13,994 nucleotides of DNA from Proteobacteria bacterium UBA4457 (GCA_002390205.1 DGOV01000122.1:1-13994), one strand, 5' to 3'; shown: positions 1 through 7,174, counted from the stretch's first letter. The notes: generated from the sequence alone by a model not told the origin. Made by a program: numbers and translations.

Positions 1-651
1 CTTGAATTTTTTGGCTGACTGATCCGTGTTATGGCGATAGCCTAAGGTTCCGCCCATACGATCATTTTCATCTGCGATAATTATTTTCAGTCCGGTTCTT
101 CCCAGATATTCAGCAGCAGCTAATCCTGAAGGACCGGCTCCGACAACAAGCACATCACAAAAAAGTTGTTTTCTTGCTTGGCGCCATGAATCAGTATTTG
201 AGTTCACCCTGCCCAACCCAGTCATCCCACGAATTAATTTTTCCCATAGGGGAAATAAAAATCTTGGTCTGTAAAAAGCTTTATAGTAAAAGCCGACGGG
301 TAACAGAGATGAGAAAAAGTTGAGGATCTGCGCCAGATCTTTCTTTAGGCCGCCAAATGTATTTACAGCCTGATAACGCATGCCTTCTAAAGGGTGGGTT
401 ACATCTGCTCTGATATTAGTTTGCGTCAGGGTCTCTAAAATGACATTAGCGTCGTGATTCGCCATAGAAACGGTACTGCGAGCACGGTGATATTTGAAAC
501 TTCTCGCTAGAATTTTTTGCCCGCTGGCAATAAGTGCACTCGAGATTACGTCTCCCTTATAGGCCGAGAACTTCTCTCCCTCAAACCAGAAATCTATTTT
601 TACTTTTCGATCTATCCACTCTTCATGTTGTGGAGGTAAACGTCTACTCAC
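1..651 (-). CDS. soxA: Sarcosine oxidase alpha subunit family protein, N-terminal 217 residues (runs off left edge)
   Basis: This is the N-terminal part of the large alpha subunit of a heterotetrameric sarcosine-oxidase-type enzyme, which holds FAD/NAD and passes the methyl group to tetrahydrofolate in known members. Residues about 15-95 form the N-terminal domain, including RSFKYHRARSTVSMANHDAN near 51-70, which matches the family's FKYHRPRG region but with RPRG changed to RARS. A dinucleotide-binding motif VVGAGPSGLAAAEYL begins near residue 168 and is followed by a DENDRMGG segment. The start is GTG at 649-651, set by a GGAGGTG ribosome site just upstream; it overlaps the soxD stop by 8 bp, so the two are probably translationally coupled. 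The C-terminal glycine-cleavage T-like half and any soxG lie outside the window. It could equally be the alpha subunit of N-methylglutamate dehydrogenase (MgdC), which is homologous. Confidence 0.9.
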   Translation of the reverse strand, partial: MSRRLPPQHEEWIDRKVKIDFWFEGEKFSAYKGDVISSALIASGQKILARSFKYHRARSTVSMANHDANVILETLTQTNIRADVTHPLEGMRYQAVNTFGGLKKDLAQILNFFSSLLPVGFYYKAFYRPRFLFPLWEKLIRGMTGLGRVNSNTDSWRQARKQLFCDVLVVGAGPSGLAAAEYLGRTGLKIIIADENDRMGGTLGYRHNTDQSAKKFK

Positions 652-892
652 GCAGCACCTCCGCTCTATAAATTTGATTAGTGCCAGTATTCCGTTCTAC
701 TTTGAACCAAATCTGACTGGTCGAGTGATACCAAAATTCAGTAGTTATCTTCGGCACACTATCACGCTCATAAACCCAATCTCCCGCAGATATATTATCT
801 TCTAAGTCTATCGGTTCGAGGATTGCATCATGTGCAGGTACGAATTCTGAGATGGCACGAGTGCCTAATAAAGGAAATTGAAAAAATTTCAT
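644..892 (-). CDS. soxD: Sarcosine oxidase delta subunit-like protein lacking the zinc-site cysteines
   Basis: This small 82-residue subunit lies between soxB and soxA, the standard place of soxD. The family pattern is recognisable: a start like FPLLGTRAISEF, where homologs have CPxCGxRxxxEF, then GDWVYERD, and a block FWYHSTSQIWFKVERNTGTNQI in which W, H, WF, R, T, T and I match the family. SoxD proteins normally bind Zn through Cys, Cys, His and Cys. Here the aligned positions are Phe6, Leu9, His56 and Gln60, and the protein has no cysteine at all. It is slightly shorter than usual (about 90-100). A GAGGA ribosome site lies 10 bases before the ATG; the gap to soxB is 18 bp. Its role is probably structural, in assembling the alpha-beta complex. 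Identity rests on position plus this pattern. Confidence 0.75.
   Translation of the reverse strand: MKFFQFPLLGTRAISEFVPAHDAILEPIDLEDNISAGDWVYERDSVPKITTEFWYHSTSQIWFKVERNTGTNQIYRAEVLRE
656..662 (-). promoter_or_regulatory. Strong Shine-Dalgarno fixing the GTG start of soxA
   Basis: On the minus strand GGAGGTG lies four bases before the GTG at 651-649. It sits inside the end of soxD. No ATG fits the family's N-terminus, so this site decides the start. Confidence 0.75.
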
Positions 893-910
893 GGCGCCGA
901 AGTCCTCGCA

Positions 911-2152
911 CTAGTGTCCAATTGCTGCAGCCCCTTTTTCTCCGACCAAATTGAAGTTTTTAAATCGATCTAAGTTGAAAGATTGAATTAAAGGATCATT
1001 TAAGTTGGTTGCTATTGTATTAGCCATCGTTTTACCGCTGATGGGCGTTGCCTTGAACCCCCAGGTTCCCCATCCTGAGTCTAAGAAGAATCCTTTTACC
1101 GGGGTCATTCCCATAATCGGTGCAAAGTCAGGAGTCATATCAGCCATGCCAGCCCATTGACGGTTTATTTTCACTCCACTTAAGAAAGGGAATAAATCGA
1201 GCACTTGATCGCACAGGCCCGTGACAAATTCGAAAGTCGATCGCCTCGAATGAAGTTCCATAGGGTCTAAAGCAGCTCCCATGACTAGTTCGCCTCTTGA
1301 GCTCTGGCTCAGGTACATGTGGAGGCTTCCAGAGACGATAATCGTATTTAGCCAGGGCTTTATAGGTTCTGTAACGCAGGCTTGTAGGGGAAATATTTCT
1401 ATGGGAGTTTTTACTCCCACCATCTTAGTTATCGATGGAGTTTGACCAGCAACAGCAGAGAGAACAGTTCTTGTTTTGATTACTCCTTTTGGGGTAACTA
1501 CTTCTGAGATACCTTGCGAATCAGTATTGATCCCGGTAACAGGTGTGTGCTGATGGATTTCGACACCTCTGCCAGAAGCACTTTTGGCATAGCCCCATGC
1601 GACAGCATCATGCCGAGCTACCGCCCCAGGTTCATGATAAAGTGCACCCTCAACGGCTTGAGAACCGCCACAGTCGAGTTGAATCTCAGGGCAAGCGCGT
1701 AAGACTTCGTCTGGGCTGACAACCTCGCTTTTTATACCTAGGTGCTTATTTACTTCTGCACGCCAGCGTGCTGTGCGCAGAGTAGATGTGTTATGGGCGA
1801 GAGTATAATGCCCGCGTTCGGAAAAAAAAATATTGGTGTCGAGCTCGCATGAAAGATCTTTGAAAAGTTTTATACTTTGATCGTAGAACTTGACCCCATC
1901 AGGAGTTAAGTAATTTGATCTGATGATCGTAGTGTTTCTTCCAGTGTTTCCACCGCCAATATAAGAAGAATCGAGAACAGCTACGTTTGTAATTCCGTGA
2001 TCTTGAGCAAGGTAGTGGGCGCACGCAAGTCCGTGACCTCCGGCGCCAATAATCACAACATCGTAAGTAGCTTTCAGATCACAAGGAGTATTGAACCAGT
2101 TGTCTTCGGCATAGTCCTCTATAAACGCGTACTTGAGAAGTCTCATAGACAT
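911..2152 (-). CDS. soxB: Sarcosine oxidase beta subunit family FAD/FMN oxidoreductase
   Basis: This is the catalytic beta subunit (413 residues, normal length) of a heterotetrameric sarcosine oxidase or N-methylglutamate dehydrogenase, which oxidises an N-methyl (secondary or tertiary) amine. A Rossmann FAD motif (VVIIGAGGHGLACAHYLA, 32-49) is followed by GGGNTGRNTTIIRSNYL (66-82), a hallmark of this subunit. ARHDAVAWGYA (179-189) contains His181, which aligns with the covalent FMN-bearing His of known SoxB. The C-terminal GWGTWGFKATPISGK block is also typical. The N-terminus is shorter and unlike the KHGLSHHKGW-type start of classical SoxB. It is the first gene of soxBDA, with its own predicted promoter about 100 bp upstream. 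Two starts (ATG at residue 1 or 3) are equally possible. The substrate could be sarcosine, dimethylglycine, N-methylglutamate or a gamma-glutamylated N-methylamine; sequence alone does not decide. Confidence 0.92.
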   Translation of the reverse strand: MSMRLLKYAFIEDYAEDNWFNTPCDLKATYDVVIIGAGGHGLACAHYLAQDHGITNVAVLDSSYIGGGNTGRNTTIIRSNYLTPDGVKFYDQSIKLFKDLSCELDTNIFFSERGHYTLAHNTSTLRTARWRAEVNKHLGIKSEVVSPDEVLRACPEIQLDCGGSQAVEGALYHEPGAVARHDAVAWGYAKSASGRGVEIHQHTPVTGINTDSQGISEVVTPKGVIKTRTVLSAVAGQTPSITKMVGVKTPIEIFPLQACVTEPIKPWLNTIIVSGSLHMYLSQSSRGELVMGAALDPMELHSRRSTFEFVTGLCDQVLDLFPFLSGVKINRQWAGMADMTPDFAPIMGMTPVKGFFLDSGWGTWGFKATPISGKTMANTIATNLNDPLIQSFNLDRFKNFNLVGEKGAAAIGH

Positions 2153-2197
2153 AACTAGTAATGTAATTTCCTTTTTTTGATTTCCACATCACACATT

Positions 2198-2223
2198 GGC
2201 TGCCCGTCTGCAAACAGCCTGTT
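2198..2223 (-). other. Inverted repeats in the soxB leader
   Basis: The 153-bp gap between GS-1 and soxB holds a perfect short palindrome (aacag-c-ctgtt, 2213-2223). Its right arm can instead pair as ggctg (2198-2202) with cagcc (2215-2219). This allows two alternative small hairpins in the leader RNA. No U-run follows, so it is not a clear intrinsic terminator, and I recognise no riboswitch class. The rest of the gap shows only the promoter and an AAAGGAAA stretch near soxB. Confidence 0.25.
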
Positions 2224-2257
2224 AGGACCTTCTGATCTTTTTCTTTGCGTCTAATCT

Positions 2258-2285
2258 ATTGTAGCTATTTAAGATTAAAAACCAA
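2258..2285 (-). promoter_or_regulatory. Predicted sigma70 promoter of soxBDA
   Basis: On the minus strand TTGGTT (2285-2280), a 16-bp spacer and TACAAT (2263-2258) are followed by a leader of about 100 nt before soxB. It lies directly after the GS-1 stop, so soxBDA could be expressed separately from GS-1. This is a by-eye match only. Confidence 0.4.
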
Positions 2286-2305
2286 CTAAGCTAAGCAAAT
2301 TATTC

Positions 2306-3781
2306 CTATGGCAAACAGTCCATATACATTTCCTGATCCCAGTCAGTAACCGTCGACATAAATTTTTCCCATTCATCGTTTTTGTACCAATGAAAGACTT
2401 TATACATTTCATCTGGCATTGCAGACTTAACGACGTCATCTTTTGATAGCTCATTAAGCGCATCTCCAAGAGACATCGGGAGCCTTTTCACATCTTTCCC
2501 GGCTTCCATAGCCTCATAGATGTTTCTATTTTCTGGCTCACCAGGGTCTATATTGTTATTAATTCCGTCTTCAAAAACTTTTAGAAGTGCGGAGCCGAGA
2601 AGGTATGGATTCACCATACTATCTACCGCACGGTATTCGAATCTTCCTGGAGCAGAGATGCGCAGCCCAGTTGTTCGGTTTTGATAACCCCAATCGGCGA
2701 AGACTGGCGCCCAAAAGCCTGTGTCCCAAAGCCGTCGGTAGGAATTGACAGTCGAGCAACCTATGGCGGTGAGCGCACTTAGATGCTTCACAATACCACC
2801 CACACACTGAAGACCTATCTTCCCTGGCTTTTGGACATCGTCGGTATCGGGCATAAACGTATTTTCACCACCGACTCTGTAGGTAAATACGTCATCCATA
2901 CCAGGAAGGGTGTCGTTATGGAGTCGGTTGATGCGACTTTCGCCCCCTTTCCATAGAGAGACGTTGGTATGGCATCCTGATGCTGAAACTCCCATAAATG
3001 GTTTGGACATAAAACAAGCTATAAGGTTATTTTCCCTAGCCACTTGCGCACAGATTTGACGATAAGTAGATAACCGATCTGCATTTCTAACCACATCGTC
3101 AAACTGCCAATTGAGTTCTAGTTGACCAGGAGCATCTTCATGGTCTCCTTGAATCATATCCAGACCCATAGCTTGCGCATATTCTATTACCTGCATAAAG
3201 ACTGGTCTTAAGCTTTCAAACTGATCTATATGATAGCAGTAGGGTTTGGTGACCCCTCCATCTGGTTTCCCATCTTCCCCACGTTTCAGCCACATCATTT
3301 CAGGCTCGGTACCGGCACGAAACTCCAACCCATGCTGCGCCTGAAAGTCGGCACTCATTCTCTTTAGATTTCCACGACAATCAGAAGTTAAAAATGCTCC
3401 TGGATTCTCCCGTTCTTCTCGATTACGGAAGCATACGCAATATACTCTTGCTACACGCTTATCCCATGGCAGTTGGCAGAAGGTTTCTGGATCCGGTATC
3501 CCAACGAGTTCCATCGCTTCTGGGCCATAGCCAATATAATTACTGTGTCTGTCGACAAAAAGGTTAGCAGTAGAGCCATAGACAAGTTGGAATCCATTCT
3601 CTGCAGTTTTTTCCCAGTGATCGGCAGGAATCCCCTTACCGACGATTCTTCCTGTCACTGAGATAAATTGATAATAAATATAGCGGATGCCCAATTCATT
3701 TATTTTAGCGCGAACTTCCTTTACCAGTTCATCTCTATTGGGAGTGCGGACATATTGTTCTAGATCTGTATCATTTGACAT
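2306..3781 (-). CDS. Glutamine synthetase-like gamma-glutamyl amide ligase, GlnT/GMAS type (GS-1)
   Basis: This 491-residue ATP-dependent amine-glutamate ligase belongs to the type III/GlnT branch that includes gamma-glutamylmethylamide synthetase. Metal and ATP-site features are intact: ExE at 159/161 (GTEPEMM), HEDAPGQLELNW (214-225, Glu215 and Glu222), SGCHTN with His271, NSYRR (346-350), and GRFEYR (379-384) followed by VNPYL. The FDGSS loop that binds ammonium in true glutamine synthetase is replaced by VYGSTANLF, which suggests an amine acceptor. A stretch MPDTDDVQKPG (310-320) looks like a small insertion. The ATG has an AAGGA ribosome site 7 bases upstream. It sits upstream of soxBDA in the same direction, recalling methylamine clusters where GMAS precedes the N-methylglutamate dehydrogenase genes, but no N-methylglutamate synthase genes (mgsABC) are present. 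The substrate is unknown. Confidence 0.85.
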   Translation of the reverse strand: MSNDTDLEQYVRTPNRDELVKEVRAKINELGIRYIYYQFISVTGRIVGKGIPADHWEKTAENGFQLVYGSTANLFVDRHSNYIGYGPEAMELVGIPDPETFCQLPWDKRVARVYCVCFRNREERENPGAFLTSDCRGNLKRMSADFQAQHGLEFRAGTEPEMMWLKRGEDGKPDGGVTKPYCYHIDQFESLRPVFMQVIEYAQAMGLDMIQGDHEDAPGQLELNWQFDDVVRNADRLSTYRQICAQVARENNLIACFMSKPFMGVSASGCHTNVSLWKGGESRINRLHNDTLPGMDDVFTYRVGGENTFMPDTDDVQKPGKIGLQCVGGIVKHLSALTAIGCSTVNSYRRLWDTGFWAPVFADWGYQNRTTGLRISAPGRFEYRAVDSMVNPYLLGSALLKVFEDGINNNIDPGEPENRNIYEAMEAGKDVKRLPMSLGDALNELSKDDVVKSAMPDEMYKVFHWYKNDEWEKFMSTVTDWDQEMYMDCLP

Positions 3782-3821
3782 GTGAATTCCTTATTCTGGA
3801 GCTTCGTGCCCAGTGATATCA

Positions 3822-3850
3822 ACACTACGTAATTTATGACGTCATTGCAA
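3822..3850 (-). promoter_or_regulatory. Predicted promoter of the GS-1 gene
   Basis: On the minus strand TTGCAA (3850-3845), a 17-bp spacer and TAGTGT (3827-3822) lie about 40 bp before the GS-1 ATG. The -35 hexamer is self-complementary and is shared with the plus-strand promoter. Confidence 0.35.
3836..3845. promoter_or_regulatory. Perfect 10-bp palindrome in the divergent promoter, possible operator
   Basis: ATGACGTCAT is a perfect palindrome that abuts the shared -35 hexamer and lies in the spacer of the minus-strand promoter. This is a natural place for a regulator controlling both ligase genes. No regulator gene is in the window, and one 10-bp palindrome can occur by chance. Confidence 0.3.
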
Positions 3851-3872
3851 TGAATTAGTCTAGTGATAGTAT
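3845..3872 (+). promoter_or_regulatory. Predicted promoter of the GS-2/PhyH operon
   Basis: TTGCAA (3845-3850), a 16-bp spacer and TAGTAT (3867-3872) lie about 50 bp before the GTG of GS-2. It uses the same TTGCAA as the opposite promoter, so the two polymerases could not occupy both at once. Confidence 0.35.
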
Positions 3873-3924
3873 CGTGTGAGACGAATGTATTTTTCCTAAA
3901 TTTTACGGAGCAAACCCGAATCTC

Positions 3925-5274
3925 GTGACTTCCAGAAAAGCACAATCAATAGAACATTTTTTATCTGGTCTAGCCGAAAATAATATCCGGCATGTGTACG
4001 CTGGATTATTTGATCAAGATGGTACCTGGCGGGGAAAGAAGATGCCGTTCCCGCAATTCAGTGAATTTGCCCTAAAAGGTTGGTCTTTTATAGACGCACT
4101 TCCCTGGTGGGGGCCAAACGACACAGTCAGGATAGATAAAGCGTTCAGGAGTGAGAGTTGCTCTTTCGACACTAAAAGTTTGAGGAACTATCCTTTTGAA
4201 GCTGACTCTGTAATTGTTGTAGCAGATTACGAAGGGCCTTCGAAGAAAATTTCGCCGCGCGCCATGCTTCAGAAACAGATTAAAAAGGCTGAGAGAATGG
4301 GTTTCTCGGCTCTTGGAGCTAGCGAGTTTGAATTTATTATTCTCGATCAAACGGCTAGCGAGTTACAGGAAGAGGGTTACCAGAAGCTAAAGAGTTACGG
4401 TCCTGAAAATAGATGCTGGTCTGCGATGTTACCTAGTATTTCGGCAGAGCTTTTAGCTGGATATGAGAAGACGCTTAGAAACGGGGATATCGAGCTTCAT
4501 CATATGTGTAGCGAATTAGGTCCAGGTTGTTTGGAAGTCACAATGCCCGCAAAGTCACTTTTGCAGGCAGCTGATGATGCCGCTTTTTTTAAAATGTTTA
4601 CTCGGGTATTTTTTAGTAGAGACCAAAAGACGGCCTCTTTTATGGCTCAGCTTAGCGATGATCACCCTGGTTTAGGAGGACATCCAATAATCTCTTTACA
4701 GGATAAAAATTCAGGACAAGCGGTTTTGTTTGGGAGTGGTACGAAACCGAAGTTAACTCGATTAGGTAGACATTTTGTCGCCGGGATACTGAGATTAATT
4801 CCCGAACTTACGGCACTTTACGCACCTAATGTGAATTCTTATAGAAGGTATGCACCTGGCAATTGGGCTCCTAGAACTGCGACCTGGGGGTATGATAATT
4901 ACACTTGTGGATTACGTTTGGTCGCTAGCCCTATCGAAAATGCCAGAATAGAGTTCCGTCTACCTGGCGCTGATATAAATCCTTTTTTGGCATTTTCTAT
5001 GATGTTAGGTGCAGGTTTATATGGAATTGAGCAAGAACTAACGCTTCCCCCCGAGACAACCAGTGTAGGTCGCGACAAGGTGCCAAGCGATATTGGGGCT
5101 GTTCCTCGCAGCTTGCTAGAGGCGGCTGAACTTATGGGACAAAGCCAAGCTGCTGAAAGAATCTTTGGCAAAGATTTCATAGCGCATTCCGTGGCGTGTT
5201 GTATCGACGAGGACGAGCGGATGAGACGTCATGTGTCCGCTTTTGAGCGAGAAAGATATTTGTTTCATGTATAG
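3925..5274 (+). CDS. Divergent glutamine synthetase-like ligase (GS-2)
   Basis: This 449-residue GS-family protein is clearly unlike GS-1 and GS-3. Conserved catalytic elements in order are ASEFEF (Glu134, Glu136), SELGPGCLEV (Glu197, Glu204, with the usual Gln before the second Glu changed to Cys), GGHPIISL (His253), NSYRRYAPGNWAPR (304-317) and RIEFRLPGADINPFLA (341-356). The second His of the common HxH motif is Ile, and the ammonium loop FDGSS is replaced by FIDALPWW. An active ATP-dependent ligase with an unusual acceptor site is likely. The start is GTG; no other start codon is nearby in frame, and GGAG lies 14 bases upstream, so initiation may be weak. It is followed 34 bp later by the PhyH-type dioxygenase gene, probably in one operon. 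PuuA-like or other amine substrates are possible; I cannot assign one. Confidence 0.8.
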   Translation: MTSRKAQSIEHFLSGLAENNIRHVYAGLFDQDGTWRGKKMPFPQFSEFALKGWSFIDALPWWGPNDTVRIDKAFRSESCSFDTKSLRNYPFEADSVIVVADYEGPSKKISPRAMLQKQIKKAERMGFSALGASEFEFIILDQTASELQEEGYQKLKSYGPENRCWSAMLPSISAELLAGYEKTLRNGDIELHHMCSELGPGCLEVTMPAKSLLQAADDAAFFKMFTRVFFSRDQKTASFMAQLSDDHPGLGGHPIISLQDKNSGQAVLFGSGTKPKLTRLGRHFVAGILRLIPELTALYAPNVNSYRRYAPGNWAPRTATWGYDNYTCGLRLVASPIENARIEFRLPGADINPFLAFSMMLGAGLYGIEQELTLPPETTSVGRDKVPSDIGAVPRSLLEAAELMGQSQAAERIFGKDFIAHSVACCIDEDERMRRHVSAFERERYLFHV

Positions 5275-5308
5275 TTTGAACTCAAGAATGTGGTGAGAAA
5301 TAAGTGTC

Positions 5309-6181
5309 ATGCGAGAATTTAAGGTTACTGAAGCTCAGGTCGCTGATTTTCATTCAGATGGATTTGTACAGATTGATCGCATAATTAGCGATGAAAGTGT
5401 CGCTTTATTGCGAGAGCGCTTCGATAAGCTTTTTGCCGAAGACTATGAGACTGGAATTGCTCCTGACGAGGTTAATTGGCAGGTCGATCGGGACCCACCC
5501 GAGAACACGAGACAGTTATGTAACGCTTGGAAGTCCGACAGGGGGGTTGCGAGAGTCATTCTGGGCTCAGATATTGGGCGAGCATGCGCCACTTTAGGTG
5601 GGTGGCCAGGGGCTAGAATAAGTCAAGATAATTTGTTGTGGAAGCCTCCTGGTGGTAAGCCATTAGGATTTCACCAGGATTCAGCCTACGAGCAGTGGAC
5701 TGCCATACCTGACTGGGCAAGCTGCTGGATCGCGCTTGATGATACGACTGCTGAGGGAGGTACTGTTGAGTACGTTAGAGGGTCTCATCGCTGGGGACAA
5801 TCAGGAAAAATTGATCAGTTTCATGCGCCCAAAAATCCGATAAAAGAGCTCTCTGCCGCTGCAGATGCAGCAGGGATCGAAAGTCCTGAAAGGGTTCCTA
5901 TTGTAGTGAAAGCTGGAGGAGGGGCCTTTCATCAAGGGTGGACTTGGCATGGTTCTGATATCAACCATACTCAAAAACCTCGCAGATCAATAGTTGCGCA
6001 CTGTATGTCATCAGAAAATAAGTTTCATTCCGAATTTGTAAGCAGTATTTATAGTCGATATAAAAAATTTGGGACCGTTGAAATGGATGAGTCTTTCTTT
6101 CCGATTATTTGGCGATTGGATGGATATCGCTCTGAGTTTTTGGAACAATATTCTGCAAATAACCCGACTCGAGGAACTTAA
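5309..6181 (+). CDS. Phytanoyl-CoA dioxygenase (PhyH)-family Fe(II)/2-oxoglutarate oxygenase
   Basis: This 290-residue non-haem iron oxygenase would use 2-oxoglutarate and O2 to hydroxylate a small substrate or remove an N- or O-alkyl group from it. The 2-His-1-carboxylate triad is visible: GFHQDSAYEQW gives His122 and Asp124, and WTWHGSDINHTQKPRRS gives His214 with Arg225/226 as the likely 2-oxoglutarate anchor. EGGTVEYVRGSHRWG (149-163) is the usual family segment. Length and motif spacing are normal. It follows GS-2 by 34 bp and is followed at once by a small membrane-protein gene (TAA overlapping ATG). Beside an amine ligase, it may open the substrate before or after gamma-glutamylation, which is inference. 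Despite the family name, there is no reason to think it acts on phytanoyl-CoA. Confidence 0.88.
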   Translation: MREFKVTEAQVADFHSDGFVQIDRIISDESVALLRERFDKLFAEDYETGIAPDEVNWQVDRDPPENTRQLCNAWKSDRGVARVILGSDIGRACATLGGWPGARISQDNLLWKPPGGKPLGFHQDSAYEQWTAIPDWASCWIALDDTTAEGGTVEYVRGSHRWGQSGKIDQFHAPKNPIKELSAAADAAGIESPERVPIVVKAGGGAFHQGWTWHGSDINHTQKPRRSIVAHCMSSENKFHSEFVSSIYSRYKKFGTVEMDESFFPIIWRLDGYRSEFLEQYSANNPTRGT

Positions 6182-6185
6182 TGAA

Positions 6186-6395
6186 ATGGAAGCTATTAAG
6201 AGGGTGTTCATTGCTTTTAATTATTTGTTTACCCCACTCTGGATCCTATTCTGGCTAGGCGGAAGCGGGGTAGATTTGGAGCCTGTGTCTAGCTTGAAAG
6301 GAGCGCTCGACCACCTCACATTTTTAGCAATTATTGTTGCACCACCGTTAGTTTTTCACCGTCTTATTGATTATTTGTTTGACGGTTTCCGGTAA
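6186..6395 (+). CDS. Small two-helix membrane protein of unknown function
   Basis: This 69-residue protein starts at the ATG five bases after the dioxygenase stop, with GAGGA at 6171-6175 as ribosome site. The frame continues upstream inside the dioxygenase gene, but that part looks like shadow sequence. Two hydrophobic stretches are visible: about residues 8-26 (FIAFNYLFTPLWILFWLGG) and about 44-64 (LTFLAIIVAPPLVFHRLIDYL), with a short polar loop between. It ends in a basic-aromatic tail (FDGFR). I recognise no family. Its place as last gene of the GS-2/PhyH unit suggests an inner-membrane accessory, for example to a transporter elsewhere; it is too short to be a transporter alone. Confidence 0.55.
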   Translation: MEAIKRVFIAFNYLFTPLWILFWLGGSGVDLEPVSSLKGALDHLTFLAIIVAPPLVFHRLIDYLFDGFR

Positions 6396-6422
6396 CAAAT
6401 TTTGTATTTTAAAAGTTAGAAA

Positions 6423-7169
6423 TCAAACAGTCTCCAATAGGATTTGGCTAAGTTTCTTCCCCCACGAGATTTGATGCTTGGTTGAAGTAATCAAATCCTG
6501 TTTAATTTCAAATAACGTGTTTCGCAGCCCTCTTTTTAATGCGTGTAGGGGGATTGTGCAGTCCTTCTCGTCAATTTGGTAGGGCTCATTGTCTCCAATT
6601 CTGAGGTTTGTCTCGCGTGAGAGCCTATCTAAGATAGAGTGAGAATAAACCACGTCATCAGAATAAAGGACTCCAAGGTCCCACGGCCTTTGCTGGCCAA
6701 GATAAACTGGTGTAAAGCTGTGTATCGATATAAATATTGTTTCCAGGCCTTCTTTAGTTCGCGTATCGAGCAACGTTTTTATTTTCAGATGATATGGGTT
6801 ATAGAATTCACTGATCCTTTGACGCCGCTCCTCCTCAGTAATATTTGTGTTCCCCAGGATTGAAGTAGCTTCGCTCTCCTGAGGAATAAGGCCAGGATGT
6901 TCTAGAACACGATTACAGTCTACAACGAGTCGGGAGTAGTTTTGCCAAATCAGTGTAGCGTCAAGTCTCTTTGAGAGTTCCTTTGCTACACCCAATGCTC
7001 CAATATCCCACCCAATGTGTCTCTGTAATTCATTCTTACTGAGACCGAGATTGCATAGCGCTGCCGGGATACTAGCGCTTGCATGGTCGCAGGTTAAAAA
7101 GAATTTTTTCCTCGAATCGGGACGAAGAATGCCTACGGGGTTCTCGTCGGCTGGAGACAAAATCTTCAA
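6423..7169 (-). CDS. N-formylglutamate amidohydrolase-family hydrolase
   Basis: This 248-residue member of the FGase family (zinc-dependent; known members remove the formyl group from N-formylglutamate in histidine breakdown) shows the usual blocks: CDHASASIP (28-36), GWDIGA (53-58), SRLVVDCNR (79-87), SIHSFTP (148-154) and RNTLFEIKQDLI (216-227). The start is TTG, five bases after the stop of the PNPOx-fold gene. The protein has no internal Met, so a TTG start is hard to avoid; a second TTG is at codon 4. It ends the GS-3 operon and converges with the small membrane-protein gene, 27 bp apart. No hut genes are nearby. Next to a glutamyl ligase, it may release glutamate from an N-acyl or glutamyl-amide intermediate, which is inference. 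Confidence 0.85.
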   Translation of the reverse strand: MKILSPADENPVGILRPDSRKKFFLTCDHASASIPAALCNLGLSKNELQRHIGWDIGALGVAKELSKRLDATLIWQNYSRLVVDCNRVLEHPGLIPQESEATSILGNTNITEEERRQRISEFYNPYHLKIKTLLDTRTKEGLETIFISIHSFTPVYLGQQRPWDLGVLYSDDVVYSHSILDRLSRETNLRIGDNEPYQIDEKDCTIPLHALKRGLRNTLFEIKQDLITSTKHQISWGKKLSQILLETV

Positions 7170-7174
7170 GGAAA

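Noticed and set aside
2153..2305. Glycine riboswitch ahead of soxB
   Set aside because: Sarcosine breakdown yields glycine, so I looked, but the leader shows only short hairpins and none of the conserved glycine-aptamer core.
4899..5180. Open frame of 93 codons on the minus strand
   Set aside because: Antisense to the C-terminal part of GS-2, where the conserved RIEFRLPGAD block lies; a shadow.
5309..6181. Naming the oxygenase as true phytanoyl-CoA hydroxylase or ectoine hydroxylase
   Set aside because: Only the shared Fe/2OG motif is visible, and no fatty-acid or ectoine genes are nearby; family level is as far as the sequence goes.
6069..6185. Longer 108-residue version of the small membrane protein, starting inside the oxygenase gene
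   Set aside because: The extra 39 codons overlap the real oxygenase C-terminus in another frame and look like shadow sequence; a ribosome site fits the ATG at 6186.
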